Part shown: positions 1 through 8,291 of the stretch, in pieces | Layout of the letters: each line of letters begins with the position of its first letter | How positions within the stretch are numbered: position 1 is the stretch's first letter | NCBI RefSeq assembly: GCF_003268475.1 | Contig: NZ_MCIF01000002.1 | Location: 5,028,100-5,092,099 of the forward strand | Direction: 5' to 3' | Length of the DNA stretch: 64,000 nucleotides | From: Thermogemmatispora tikiterensis | GTDB taxonomy: Bacteria > Chloroflexota > Ktedonobacteria > Ktedonobacterales > Ktedonobacteraceae | Notes under the pieces: model-generated | Database searches by the model: none | Told to the model about the DNA's origin: nothing | The model's input: only the letters and a program-made list of their open reading frames with translations | Position numbers and translations under genes: made by a program

Positions 1-263
1 ACAATCAGCAAGGCCAGGTCAACCGGTGAGCCGATCTCTGCGAGGCGCCGATAGGCTGGTTGACCGTGAATGATCCCACCCTGGGGATTCACGTAATAGA
101 CTGGCCCGCTGAAGTGCCCATCGTGCAGCACTTGATGTAAAGTCCAGGACCAGGAGGATTTCTCTGAAGCTCCGACGACCGCGATGCTTGTGGGGTTCAA
201 GAGGCTGTGCAATCGATGAGGAGGATAGCGCACTTCTGTTGTGTCAATAGCTTTGGGCGTCAT
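1..263 (-). CDS. Acyl-CoA/acetyl-CoA synthetase (NDP-forming) family, N-terminal part only
   Basis: Minus-strand gene running off the left edge; only about 87 N-terminal codons are present. The ATG is at 261-263, preceded by AAAGGAGT. The segment LLNPTSIAVVGASEKSSW, followed by PVYYVNPQGG and a PVDLALLIV strand, is the Rossmann-type CoA-binding domain that opens NDP-forming acyl-CoA synthetases (acetate--CoA ligase family). Those enzymes make acyl-CoA and NTP from acid, CoA and NDP, or the reverse, in the cytoplasm. The catalytic His domain and ATP-grasp part lie outside the window, so a stand-alone CoA-binding protein cannot be excluded. The gene is divergent from the TetR gene at 546 and may be its target. 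Confidence 0.7.
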   Translation of the reverse strand, partial: MTPKAIDTTEVRYPPHRLHSLLNPTSIAVVGASEKSSWSWTLHQVLHDGHFSGPVYYVNPQGGIIHGQPAYRRLAEIGSPVDLALLI

Positions 264-312
264 TGCAAGTGACTCCTTTGTAAGAGGTGTGCCTGGCAAG
301 AAGGAAAGATCA

Positions 313-340
313 TCTGTCTGTCTGTCTGTCTGCCTGCCTG
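313..340. repeat. Tetranucleotide tandem repeat (TCTG)5(CCTG)2
   Basis: Five TCTG units followed by two CCTG units stand in the divergent intergenic region, about 50 bp upstream of the acyl-CoA synthetase start. Repeats of this kind can change length by slippage; whether this one does is unknown. Confidence 0.8.
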
Positions 341-407
341 CTCTTCCTGGCTTCCTTGCCGGTGGGCGACCATCACTCAAAATAGGCCCTTAGCCCCCGC
401 CAGGGGC

Positions 408-436
408 AAAATACGGACGATTTTGGTCCGTATTTT
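408..436. promoter_or_regulatory. Perfect 11-bp inverted repeat, candidate TetR operator
   Basis: AAAATACGGAC (408-418) and its exact reverse complement GTCCGTATTTT (426-436) are separated by 7 bp. The repeat lies between the divergent acyl-CoA synthetase and TetR genes. TetR-family dimers usually bind such palindromes next to their own gene, so this is the natural operator candidate for the regulator at 546. Binding itself is inference. Confidence 0.6.
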
Positions 437-545
437 AGCATGAGGGAAGCGCTGCTGTCAAGTTGCCTGTGGAGAGATCCTTCGGGGGTGGGGTAGCATA
501 GAGCAGACGCGTTTCTACAAGGGATGGTATGTTAAAATAGTCGCC

Positions 546-1190
546 ATGAAAGTAGAGAAGACACATGCTGTTGGGAGACCGCGCGACCCAGAGCTAGAGA
601 ATCGAGTCTACGCGGCTGTCCTGGAAGTCTATAATGAAGCTGGCTGGCCTGGCCTGACCTACGATGCGATTGCCCGGCGTGCCAGCGTTGGCAAATCGGC
701 CCTTTATCTGCGTTGGCCTACCAAGGAAAAGCTCTTGCTTGATGCTCTGGCGGCGCGTACGCTTCCATTGCAGCTAACGGACACTGGTTCTGTCCGTCAG
801 GACCTGCTTAGCTTTGCTCGCCAAATGGCGGCTATCTATCTCGGCCCGGATGGCTGGCTTCTGCTGCGTGTGGCGTTAGAGGCGCGGGAGTATCCCGAAC
901 TGCTGGGTCCCATGCAAGAGCACTTTGCCAAAGACATTCTAGCCGCGCGGGCCATTGTCCGGCGTGCCATTGAGCGGGGCGAACTGCCAGCTGGTACCTC
1001 GGCCACCCTGCTGACGGACATCATTGCTGGGGCGGTCCTCAATCATCTGCTTGCCACGCCGCACCATCTCTATCAAGAGATGCTGCAGCAGCTTGATCGC
1101 TACCTCGAACACCTGGTTGATTTCGTCCTCACGGGAGCGGTTGCCACTCCTCACCCTCACGCGACAGAGGCTGAGGGCCGCCAGAGCTGA
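546..1190 (+). CDS. TetR/AcrR family transcriptional regulator
   Basis: A 214-residue protein of typical TetR length. The N-terminal helix-turn-helix is clear: LTYDAIARRASVGKSALYLR at about residues 37-56, followed by the usual W-P-T-K-E-K-L-L continuation. The C-terminal all-helical part is a ligand/dimer domain whose ligand cannot be read from sequence. The ATG at 546 has no clear Shine-Dalgarno; a TTAAAAT box lies only a few bases upstream, which would fit a leaderless or nearly leaderless message. It is divergent from the acyl-CoA synthetase gene with a perfect palindrome between, suggesting control of itself and of acyl-CoA metabolism. Confidence 0.85.
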   Translation: MKVEKTHAVGRPRDPELENRVYAAVLEVYNEAGWPGLTYDAIARRASVGKSALYLRWPTKEKLLLDALAARTLPLQLTDTGSVRQDLLSFARQMAAIYLGPDGWLLLRVALEAREYPELLGPMQEHFAKDILAARAIVRRAIERGELPAGTSATLLTDIIAGAVLNHLLATPHHLYQEMLQQLDRYLEHLVDFVLTGAVATPHPHATEAEGRQS

Positions 1191-1634
1191 GGATAGACCG
1201 ACAGGACAGCCAGAGCTGCTCTGCTGAGCCGCGTCCAGATCGCCCTGGTAATCTTCCCTCCAGGAGAATGCTGGCAGAGGACCAGAAGCATCCTGGCAAA
1301 GCCCTCCACCCTCTGAGAAAAGGCCGTAGACCTCCTGCCGCCAGACATAGAGCCGGTTCCCAATACACACATGCCCCCCTTTGCCCTATGCTCTTCTCTG
1401 CCGACTCCCAGAAACAGCAGGTGGCCGTCACTCCCTGCCTCGAGCGCGCTCGACTGCGGGCGCTGCGTCGAAGCGCTCGCCGTCTCAGGCCGGACGAAGG
1501 CAAGGCCCGGGCCTGGGCGCGGGCAGCGGCCACTGGCGGCTCACGCTGATCGTCAGGCGCCTTGGCTTCGACGATGTCAGCGCGACCTTCAATCTGACCA
1601 TCGCGGCCCCGGCAGCATCTGGCTCCGCTCCCGC
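1191..1634. other. Gene-free stretch with a possible decayed coding fragment
   Basis: No intact gene is convincing between the TetR and fluC stops, which converge here. In one plus-strand frame, about 1510-1623, the peptide GHWRLTLIVRRLGFDDVSAT followed by F-N-L-T-I resembles the C-terminal beta-strands of YtkA/CopC-like domains ('G-W-x-L-x-x-x-V-R-R-x-G-x-D-D'). It has no start or conserved upstream part, so I read it as a possible relic only. Confidence 0.3.
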
Positions 1635-2213
1635 TTACGAGGACTTGTCTCGCTGGCCAGGTCTGGCCTCGACCCTTGAAGATAGCGTAGCCTGCTCAGT
1701 TGCGGCTCTGGAGGCTGGCGATCTGGGCTGCAGCTGTCCTGCTGCTGACGGCTGGCCAGTAGAGGGCCTGGCCCGCGGCTGGCGCTGATGCCACCAGCGC
1801 CGTACGCTCAGACAGCGCTCGCCCAGCCAGGTACCGAGCCATATCGCCACGATGCCACCGCCCAGGCTCAGGAGCAGATAGAACACCGCCGCCAGCCAGC
1901 GCCCGGCACTCAAAAGCAAGATGTCCCCCAGCGCCAGGCTGCTGAAGGTTGTATAGGCACCCAGGAAGCCGACTGTGATCAGCAGGCGGCGGGTCGGCCC
2001 GATCAGAAAAGTGGCCTCTGCCAGCACCGTTGCCAGCGCCAGGGCGAGAGCGCCGCTCAGGTTGATCAGCAAAATATCGTACGGCCAGCTCTTGCCAAAC
2101 CAGGCTTGCAGGAGGGGACTGAGCCAGGCCCGCGCCAGTGTTCCACAGAAGCCTCCCAGCATAACCGCTCCCAGACGCCGGCGCCTTGAAAGCACTTGCG
2201 CCACTAGAGCCAC
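1635..2213 (-). CDS. FluC/CrcB-type fluoride channel, second copy with long C-terminal tail
   Basis: A 192-residue four-helix membrane protein. FluC signature elements are visible: GGFCGTLAR near residues 20-29, the I-N-L-S-G-A helix with the conserved Asn at about 51, and GFLGAYTTFSS at about 82-92, which contributes the Phe-box and Na+ site. FluC dimers export fluoride through the cytoplasmic membrane. The last ~50 residues are a hydrophilic Arg/Pro/Ser-rich tail absent from ordinary FluC (~125 residues). The start overlaps the end of the upstream fluC copy by 10 bp, so the two are translationally coupled and probably form an obligate heterodimer, as in other tandem crcB pairs. Confidence 0.85.
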   Translation of the reverse strand: MALVAQVLSRRRRLGAVMLGGFCGTLARAWLSPLLQAWFGKSWPYDILLINLSGALALALATVLAEATFLIGPTRRLLITVGFLGAYTTFSSLALGDILLLSAGRWLAAVFYLLLSLGGGIVAIWLGTWLGERCLSVRRWWHQRQPRARPSTGQPSAAGQLQPRSPASRAATEQATLSSRVEARPGQRDKSS

Positions 2214-2590
2214 CTCCCCAGGGCCAGGCCGAGGGCCGCGGCCAGCAGGCCCAGCAAGACACTGCCAATCAGATAGAGCAGGCCCAGCCAGCTACTGCCG
2301 CCGCGCAGCAGCTCAACCCCTTCCCAGCTCATTGTACTGAAGGTGGTGTAGCCTCCCAGAAAGCCAGTAGCCAGCACACCCTGTAGGGCCGTACTGATCA
2401 CATGTGCCGCTGCCAGTCCGAATACCAGCCCAATAGCAAAAGCTCCCGTCAGATTGATCACCAGTGTTCCCAGCGGAAAAGCCGTCGCCACCCGCTCAGC
2501 AATAAAGCGCCCGAGCACATAACGGCTCAGCGCCCCCAAAGCTCCCGCCAGTCCCGTGGCCACCAACTGCCCAAAGACTGCCAGGGTCAT
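2204..2590 (-). CDS. crcB: FluC/CrcB fluoride channel, first copy
   Basis: A 128-residue protein of standard FluC length with four predicted helices. It shows GALGALSRY near residues 16-24, TLVINLTGAF (Asn at about 46) and FLGGYTTFSTMS at about 78-88; these carry the pore and central-Na+ residues. Known function of the family: passive fluoride export against toxicity. Its start overlaps the stop of the DUF190 gene (ATG within 2587-2590) and its stop overlaps the second copy, giving a tightly packed operon. Confidence 0.9.
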   Translation of the reverse strand: MTLAVFGQLVATGLAGALGALSRYVLGRFIAERVATAFPLGTLVINLTGAFAIGLVFGLAAAHVISTALQGVLATGFLGGYTTFSTMSWEGVELLRGGSSWLGLLYLIGSVLLGLLAAALGLALGRWL

Positions 2591-2973
2591 CGTGGCTGCT
2601 CCTGCCAGGCCGGCGGGAAGACCATCGTCACCGGCGTCAGCGTCATCAGACCACGGGCCACCATGTCCTGGAGCACAGGCAAGAAGCGCTCGATCTGCTC
2701 CTCACTGTCCACCAGCTCTATTAAGAGAGGCAGATTATCGGCAATATCGGGCAGGCGCTCGCTGACCAGGTGATGATCCGGCCCAAAGCCTTCAATGCCA
2801 CGCAAGACGGTGGCCCCAGCCAGCTGATGACGCTGGGCCGCTTCCAGGATGGCTCGATAGAGAGGCCGGCCCTGCCACTCCTCGGCCTCACCCACAAAGA
2901 TCCGCAGCCGTTTCCCGGCCCTCGTGGGCGGCTGCTCATGAGCTGTTCCGAAACCGGAACCGTTATACACCAT
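2587..2973 (-). CDS. DUF190 domain protein
   Basis: A 128-residue single-domain protein. KRLRIFVGEAEEWQGRPLY, followed by ATVLRGIEGFG and IELVDSEEQIERFLPVLQDM, is the DUF190 fold, a PII-like ferredoxin-fold domain repeatedly found beside crcB. I placed the start at the ATG at 2973, which overlaps the end of the upstream DUF190-CBS gene; longer versions would run through that gene. DUF190 probably senses a ligand for the fluoride operon; the ligand is unknown. Position, overlap and conserved neighbourhood support co-expression with both fluC genes. Confidence 0.85.
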   Translation of the reverse strand: MVYNGSGFGTAHEQPPTRAGKRLRIFVGEAEEWQGRPLYRAILEAAQRHQLAGATVLRGIEGFGPDHHLVSERLPDIADNLPLLIELVDSEEQIERFLPVLQDMVARGLMTLTPVTMVFPPAWQEQPR

Positions 2974-4321
2974 CGTTCCCATCTTCCAGCAGGACACGCA
3001 GCAGATCAGAGCGACCCACGATCCCAACAAGGCGCCCGTCGTCTTCCACAACCGGAAGCACCTTCCGACCCGTTCTCATCATCAGAGCAATAGCTTCTGA
3101 GACCGTCGCTGTGGCAGGCACGGTGACCACAGTGCGGTTCATGACATCCCCCGCGCGCCCGCTACGAGGCATCTGAGGACCCAAAGGAGCACCAGAGGCC
3201 TGCTGCTCTCGGCCTCGCGCCAGTCCGCTCAGCCAGGCCAGGAGGCGGGGACGTAGCTCTTCCTGCAAGTGTGCCAGCACATCGACATCGCTGATGATTC
3301 CCCGGACGTGGTTTCCATCGTCAACGACCACTACGCGCTTGAGCGGAGACTGCAGGAGGGCCTCAAGTACCTCCGCCAGCGAGGTATCTTCGTGCACCGT
3401 GGCCACAGCGGGTCGTAGATAGTCCTTGATCGATGCCGAGGCCGCCGAGCTGCCCTCTGCCATTGCTACGCTGTCTCCAGGCTCTGGTTCCCTCTCCTCG
3501 GCTTCGCTCGCCAGGGGACTGGGGGTCACCGCGCGCAGCAAGTCGGTGCGCGAAAGCATGCCAACCAGGCGCTGATCGCGGTCCACGACCGGCAAGCGAC
3601 GCAAGCCTGTCTCCACCATGAGACGCGCCGCCTCACGCAGCGATTGCTCTGGGCGCACCGTACGCACCTGACGATTCATGACGTCTGCTGCCGTGCGCGC
3701 GCTCTGCTCGGCCTGCGTCAAAGGGGTGCGCATCTGCTGGGCAGTTGCCTCGTCGAGGGCGAGCGCCGTGCGCACCAGACCGCGACGCAGCGGCAGGGCG
3801 CCCGACCTGATCAGGTCACCCGTGGTAATGAGGCCGAGGAGATGCCGCTCCCGGTCGACCACTGGCAGGGCGCGGAAAGGTGCCCTCAATAAGAGCGCGA
3901 GCACCTGGGCCAAGGGCGTTTCCGGTTCGACGGTAATCAGACCGGTGACCATCGCCTGGCGCACCGGGCGATGGGCCGGTAAGCCCGCTAGCAGGGGTGG
4001 CGTTGCCTGAATCACCTCGGTCTCGTGCAGGGTGATCAGCCCGCCGCGCAGCATGGCGCTCAGGCGTGGGAGAAGGCGCTCAAGGCGCGCTGGTTGATCG
4101 ATTACCTGAATCACGATCGTTGCATCCGAGGACCAGCGTAGACCCTGGCTGGCATGCAGACGCGCACTGGCCCCATAGCCAGCTACCGCGCGCATGGCCG
4201 TGGCCCCGGCACAGCCCTCCTCGCGCAGCAGCTGCAGCATGGCGACGTAGAGCGGCTGCCCGTGCCACTGATCCGATTCGCCGAGATAAATGGTAAGAAC
4301 ATGGGCTTTTCCCGGGCGCAC
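2963..4321 (-). CDS. DUF190 domain fused to four CBS repeats
   Basis: A 452-residue cytoplasmic protein, first gene of the fluoride operon. Residues ~1-105 form a DUF190 domain (H-V-L-T-I-Y-L-G-E-S-D-Q-W-H-G). Four CBS repeats follow at about 124-180, 215-270, 300-355 and 392-447, each with the T-V/D-V-M-N start and the G-I/V-x-x-x-D-L-L ending. CBS pairs usually bind adenine nucleotides. The start is GTG at 4321 with GAGAGG about 7 bases upstream. A DUF190 paralogue follows immediately. I infer an energy-status or second-messenger input into fluoride export, but no member with a known ligand can be cited from sequence. Confidence 0.85.
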   Translation of the reverse strand: MRPGKAHVLTIYLGESDQWHGQPLYVAMLQLLREEGCAGATAMRAVAGYGASARLHASQGLRWSSDATIVIQVIDQPARLERLLPRLSAMLRGGLITLHETEVIQATPPLLAGLPAHRPVRQAMVTGLITVEPETPLAQVLALLLRAPFRALPVVDRERHLLGLITTGDLIRSGALPLRRGLVRTALALDEATAQQMRTPLTQAEQSARTAADVMNRQVRTVRPEQSLREAARLMVETGLRRLPVVDRDQRLVGMLSRTDLLRAVTPSPLASEAEEREPEPGDSVAMAEGSSAASASIKDYLRPAVATVHEDTSLAEVLEALLQSPLKRVVVVDDGNHVRGIISDVDVLAHLQEELRPRLLAWLSGLARGREQQASGAPLGPQMPRSGRAGDVMNRTVVTVPATATVSEAIALMMRTGRKVLPVVEDDGRLVGIVGRSDLLRVLLEDGNDGV

Positions 4322-4591
4322 AGTTTTTCCTCTCGTCTTGCTCTGCTCTTCCTGCGTATCCTCTCTGTGATTGTCGTTTCTCTCAAAAGCCTGGGATGAA
4401 GAAGCGATAAGCGCTCATCTCATTGCCTCACCAGGTCTTGTTTGCAGGATAGCATAGAGCGAGGGTTGGAGGCAATGCTCTCCCCCTGGGGGCCTCAAGA
4501 GCCGGCCTGGCCTGATACACTCTTTCCTCCTGAAGGAGAATGGGAAAGAATGATCTCAGAAAGAGGGAAAAGAGGAGGATCTTGTCGGTCA

Positions 4592-5713
4592 ATGACTGAG
4601 CCTGTCCTGAATCGGCGCCGGCTCAATCGCGCCACGCTGGCTCGTCAGTGGCTACTGGAGCGGGTTGAGGTTTCGCCGTTGGAGGCCAGCGAGCACCTGA
4701 TTGGCCTGCAGGCCCAGCTGCCTGCGCCACCTTTTATAGGACTCTGGACGCGTCTGCATCATTTTCGTCGACGCGCCCTGCTGGATCTCCTCCACCAGAG
4801 GAAGATCGTCCGTGCCACCCTGATGCGGGCCACCTTGCATCTGGTCAGTGCTGCCGACTATATGCGCTTCCGTCCGGCTTTGCAGCCGGCCCTCGCGCGC
4901 TCATTGCAGTCCTTCTTTCGTCGTGGAGGCGATCCTGCAGTCCAGGACGCTGTCCTGGAGGCGGCGCGCAGCCTTCTGCAAGAAGGCCCCTCTACCTTCA
5001 CGGTGCTCCGTCAGCGTCTGGCCGAGCGTTTTCCTGAGCTGGAGCCTGCCTACATCGCCTATCTCGTGCGCATGCAACTTCCGCTTGTTCAGGTCGCTGA
5101 TCATGAGCCGTGGGGCTTCAGTACTCACCCACGCTATGCCGACGCCTTCGACTGGCTCCGCGAAGAAGGAGCGCCGTGGCCACCTGAAGAAGGACTGCGC
5201 CTTCTTGTGCGGCGTTACCTGGCGGCCTTTGGGCCAGCCAGCCTCAACGACCTGCAGACCTGGTCGGGTCTGACGGGCCTGGCCCCGCTGGTCCGCTCAC
5301 TGCGCGCCGATCTCTGCTGCTACCGCGATGAGCAGGGCCAGGAACTCTTTGATCTCCCAGACCAGCCATTGCCGCCGGAGGACCTGCCTGCCCCGCTACG
5401 CTTCCTGCCTGAATTCGATAATCTGCTGCTCGCTCATGCCAATCGCGAGCGTATCCTGCCCGCTGCCTATCGCCGGGCTGTCCTCTTACCACCCGGGCGC
5501 GTTTTGCCTACTATTCTTGTCGACGGCTTCGTCGCCGGCACCTGGAGTCTTCAACACCAGCGTGACCGGCACAAGCTCCTCATCACCCCGTTTGTCTCGT
5601 TAGCGGCGGGTCAGCGCGATGAACTTGTAGCCGAAGGTGAGCGCCTGCTGGCCTTTCTCTCCCCTGAAGCTGAAGCTGAGCGGGCTGAAGTAGAGATCCT
5701 GGAGCCTTCCTGA
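4592..5713 (+). CDS. Winged-helix DNA-binding domain protein (HTH_42 / AlkZ-like)
   Basis: A 373-residue protein. LNRRRLNRATLARQWLLER near the N-terminus and IGLQAQLPAPPFIGLWTRL are diagnostic of the HTH_42 family, which includes the AlkZ/YcaQ DNA glycosylases that unhook crosslinks. The Q-x-Q motif of that family is visible in GLQAQ. Start chosen at the ATG at 4592, directly before the conserved region and after AGGAGG about 13 bases upstream; an upstream ATG at 4550 with AAGGAG is a real alternative. The gene stands alone between divergent or convergent neighbours. DNA repair is likely but not proven. Confidence 0.75.
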   Translation: MTEPVLNRRRLNRATLARQWLLERVEVSPLEASEHLIGLQAQLPAPPFIGLWTRLHHFRRRALLDLLHQRKIVRATLMRATLHLVSAADYMRFRPALQPALARSLQSFFRRGGDPAVQDAVLEAARSLLQEGPSTFTVLRQRLAERFPELEPAYIAYLVRMQLPLVQVADHEPWGFSTHPRYADAFDWLREEGAPWPPEEGLRLLVRRYLAAFGPASLNDLQTWSGLTGLAPLVRSLRADLCCYRDEQGQELFDLPDQPLPPEDLPAPLRFLPEFDNLLLAHANRERILPAAYRRAVLLPPGRVLPTILVDGFVAGTWSLQHQRDRHKLLITPFVSLAAGQRDELVAEGERLLAFLSPEAEAERAEVEILEPS

Positions 5714-5786
5714 CTGGCTAGCCCAGCCAGATCGGCTCAGGCCAGGCCGCCCCGGCTCTCCGTTGCCTGCTCGGGGTGAGAGGCCC

Positions 5787-6650
5787 TTATTGTGAGAAGC
5801 GGGCCCGCAGCAGCAGCTGAACCAGCCGGTAGGACCCTGCTGCCAGCACCATCAGGCTGCCGATCAGGGTCAGATAGGTGCCTGGTCCGGCCACAATTGC
5901 TAACTCTGCATTCGTCGGGGAGGTCCCAAGCAGATCTCCAGAGGGAAGCAACCCATCCAGGCGGAAACAGATGCCCAGAGTATAGACAGCGATCGCCAGA
6001 GCGAATGCGCCCGTGATCAGGGGAAGCGCCGGCAACCAGACAATCAGGCGCGGATTATTCTTCAGCAGCCACGGCTCGCCGGCGAGGAGTGCCGCCTGCA
6101 ATACCAGCGCCAGGAATGGCAACCAGGTCATAAGCCCAATCTGTGCGCCACTCACGGCAAACAGCGATGGCAAGAGAGGCTCAAACCCTTGCAACTCAAT
6201 CCAGGGCAAGAAAAAGCCGAGCAGGCAGGCCGCACAGCCCCCAATCATCACCATACTCGCCTGATCACGCCGCAAGGGCATGATGCCGTGGGCGACCAGA
6301 GTCCTGAGTGGCCACTCAGGCTGCGTACGAGCAGGACCAGAAACCATCTGGCTCCTGGCGGTAGTCGCTGACCCGGCTGGCGGCCTGGGGATACCAGTGC
6401 CAGGGCCACTCGTGAGCGAAGCAGGGGGCTGCGACTGATGAGAGGGCGTTGCCTCTGAGGTCAGTTTCCGATCTGCCCGATTCGCAGCCTCCTGGCTGGC
6501 GGACGATGGTGAGGTCTGCTCGCTCTCGCTGGCCACAGCGATAGGGGGAGTAGTGTTTGAGGCTGGTGTGGCAGCAGCCAGGGGCTGACCACACTGCTGA
6601 CAGTAAGATGCTTCTTCGACATTAGCAGCGCCACAATGAGTACACAACAT
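5787..6650 (-). CDS. Zinc-ribbon membrane protein
   Basis: A 287-residue protein. The N-terminus is a zinc ribbon (C3-x2-C6 and C17-x2-C20), followed by a Ser/Pro/Thr-rich linker of about 100 residues and then four predicted membrane helices, with loops containing L-P-W-I-E-L. Start chosen at the ATG at 6648-6650, which begins MLCTHCGAAN and has AAGGAAG about 9 bases upstream; the longer frame lacks support. This layout, cytoplasmic ribbon plus disordered linker plus four helices, is common in Ktedonobacteria; no function is known to me. It converges with the winged-helix gene. Confidence 0.75.
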   Translation of the reverse strand: MLCTHCGAANVEEASYCQQCGQPLAAATPASNTTPPIAVASESEQTSPSSASQEAANRADRKLTSEATPSHQSQPPASLTSGPGTGIPRPPAGSATTARSQMVSGPARTQPEWPLRTLVAHGIMPLRRDQASMVMIGGCAACLLGFFLPWIELQGFEPLLPSLFAVSGAQIGLMTWLPFLALVLQAALLAGEPWLLKNNPRLIVWLPALPLITGAFALAIAVYTLGICFRLDGLLPSGDLLGTSPTNAELAIVAGPGTYLTLIGSLMVLAAGSYRLVQLLLRARFSQ

Positions 6651-7225
6651 GATCACACTTCCTTGGCAAGCATTTTCTGCATCTCTCGATTCCAGCAATC
6701 TGTCAGCTGAAGAAGAAAAGCTAGAAAGACATAAAAATCGTATTTTGTCGATCTAAAGTGTATGTGGCGCGCTCTGGCTGTGGGTGGGGGAGCAAAGTGA
6801 GTGTGGAGAGACAACAGAGATACCTTCCCCACGACGACAAGACAGCCGGGCGATCTGCCACGAAGGCGCCAAGACACTACCCGTTCCGCTTTGAGCAGCT
6901 CGCTGGCGTCTGCCCTTCCATCGCGGTAAGCATCAGTAGTGTTTTTTGATAATATCATCTGCTTGCTGCTTTGTCAATGCAGTGAGGAGAAAGTATGCTT
7001 TCGAAGGCAAGAGTGCAAAATCTTCGAATCATTTCTTTGTCAACAGACATTGCTGGCCAGACCCTCACCAGGCGATAGCATTCTCCATCTTCAATGGTAG
7101 CGGAAGACGACAGAGAAGATCGCCGAGTTCTTCTAGCTATCCGTGTTGGGCAGCAAAAACTCGGCGATGTGAGGAATCGTATTAGAGAAATAGCGAGTCG
7201 GCAGGCATCATACTACCAGAGAAAC
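6651..7225. other. Intergenic region, no gene; contains an 11-bp inverted repeat
   Basis: No convincing coding sequence. ATCGCCGAGTT (7119-7129) and AACTCGGCGAT (7158-7168) form a stem with a 28-base loop about 60-110 bp downstream of the LLM oxidoreductase stop. It could act as a transcript end, although no T-run follows. Confidence 0.5.
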
Positions 7226-8182
7226 CTATGTCGAGGGTGGCAGACACGTCCTGGCGAAGAGCTGAAGTGACTCAGGATTGGTGGCGGCATCGACGAAGCG
7301 AATAATCAGTTCCTGTACTCCCAGGGCTTCGTACTCTGCAATGCGTGCGCGGATAGTCTCCGGTGTCCCAATCAGCTGTGTGCGACGCAGGTGCTCCAGA
7401 TTGGCGCGCTGCTCGGGGCGCAGCTTGGCCACCGCCTCCGCCTCGCTCTCAGCAATGGCGCACTCGTCGATGATGACCGTGCGCCAGATACTCTCATAAT
7501 CGCGTCCCACGGCCTCGCAGTGCTGACGCAGTACCGCGAGCTTGTGGCGGACCGTTTCCACATCGCCACCCAAATTGCAGGCATCGCCGTAGAGGGCCAC
7601 CAGGCGCAGCGTCACCTTCTCACCGCTACCGCCGATCAAGATTGGGATATGAGGCTGCTGTACACCTTTAGGCTGATTAATGGCCCCACGGACCTGATAG
7701 TAGCGGCCCTCGAAAGAGGCCTCTTCCTGGGTCCACATAGCCAGGAGCACCTGGAGCGCCTCGCCCAGGCGAGCCAGGCGCTCGGCAGTGGGAGGGAACT
7801 CATAGCCGTAGGCGTGATACTCCTGCTCATACCAGCCAGCCCCAAGCCCCAGGATCAAGCGTCCGTGACTCAGTACATCAACCGTACTGGCCATCTTGGC
7901 CAACAGAGCTGGATGGCGGTAGCTATTGCAGGTCACAATCTGTCCAATACGGACACGCTGCGTATCGCGCGCCAGGGCGGCGGTAGACATCCACGCTTCG
8001 AAGGTTACTTCTTGTGTGGGGACAGGTACCGTATGAAAGTGGTCGTAGAGCCAGATCGAGCGAAAACCGAGGGTTTCCGCCTCACGGGCGACTCGCGTCA
8101 TAGCCTCATAGGCATTCACGGGATCAGGGACATCCACCAGGTCCAGACGCCAACCCTGTGGGACAATTACCCCGAAGTGCAT
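7226..8182 (-). CDS. LLM-class F420-dependent oxidoreductase
   Basis: A 318-residue TIM-barrel protein of the luciferase-like monooxygenase superfamily. MHFGVIVPQGW at the start, SIWLYDHFHTVP, QIVTCNSYRHPALLAKMAS, DVLSHGRLILGLGAGWYEQEY and IPILIGGSGEKVTLRLVA are the standard flavin/F420-binding blocks of the actinobacterial/Chloroflexi F420 subgroup. Expected role: hydride transfer with reduced F420 (or FMN) on an unknown substrate, in the cytoplasm. AGGAGAG lies 12 bases upstream of the ATG. It is monocistronic and followed by an inverted repeat. F420 rather than FMN use is inferred from family resemblance. Confidence 0.85.
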   Translation of the reverse strand: MHFGVIVPQGWRLDLVDVPDPVNAYEAMTRVAREAETLGFRSIWLYDHFHTVPVPTQEVTFEAWMSTAALARDTQRVRIGQIVTCNSYRHPALLAKMASTVDVLSHGRLILGLGAGWYEQEYHAYGYEFPPTAERLARLGEALQVLLAMWTQEEASFEGRYYQVRGAINQPKGVQQPHIPILIGGSGEKVTLRLVALYGDACNLGGDVETVRHKLAVLRQHCEAVGRDYESIWRTVIIDECAIAESEAEAVAKLRPEQRANLEHLRRTQLIGTPETIRARIAEYEALGVQELIIRFVDAATNPESLQLFARTCLPPST

Positions 8183-8291
8183 AGTTTGCTTGTCTCTCCT
8201 TTCTTCCTTTCATGGGGCACTCACGATGACTGCGCGCTCGGCAGGTCCGCTGCGCCCACGAAAGCCGAACCTGTCGAGCGGACCGGTTCGC

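Noticed and set aside
4322..4460. Fluoride riboswitch upstream of the DUF190-CBS/fluC operon
   Set aside because: I looked for the GGNGATGG...CGCC and downstream pairing typical of the crcB motif on the minus strand. Only a short GATGAGCG/CGCTTCTTCATC-like hairpin is present, not the conserved core.
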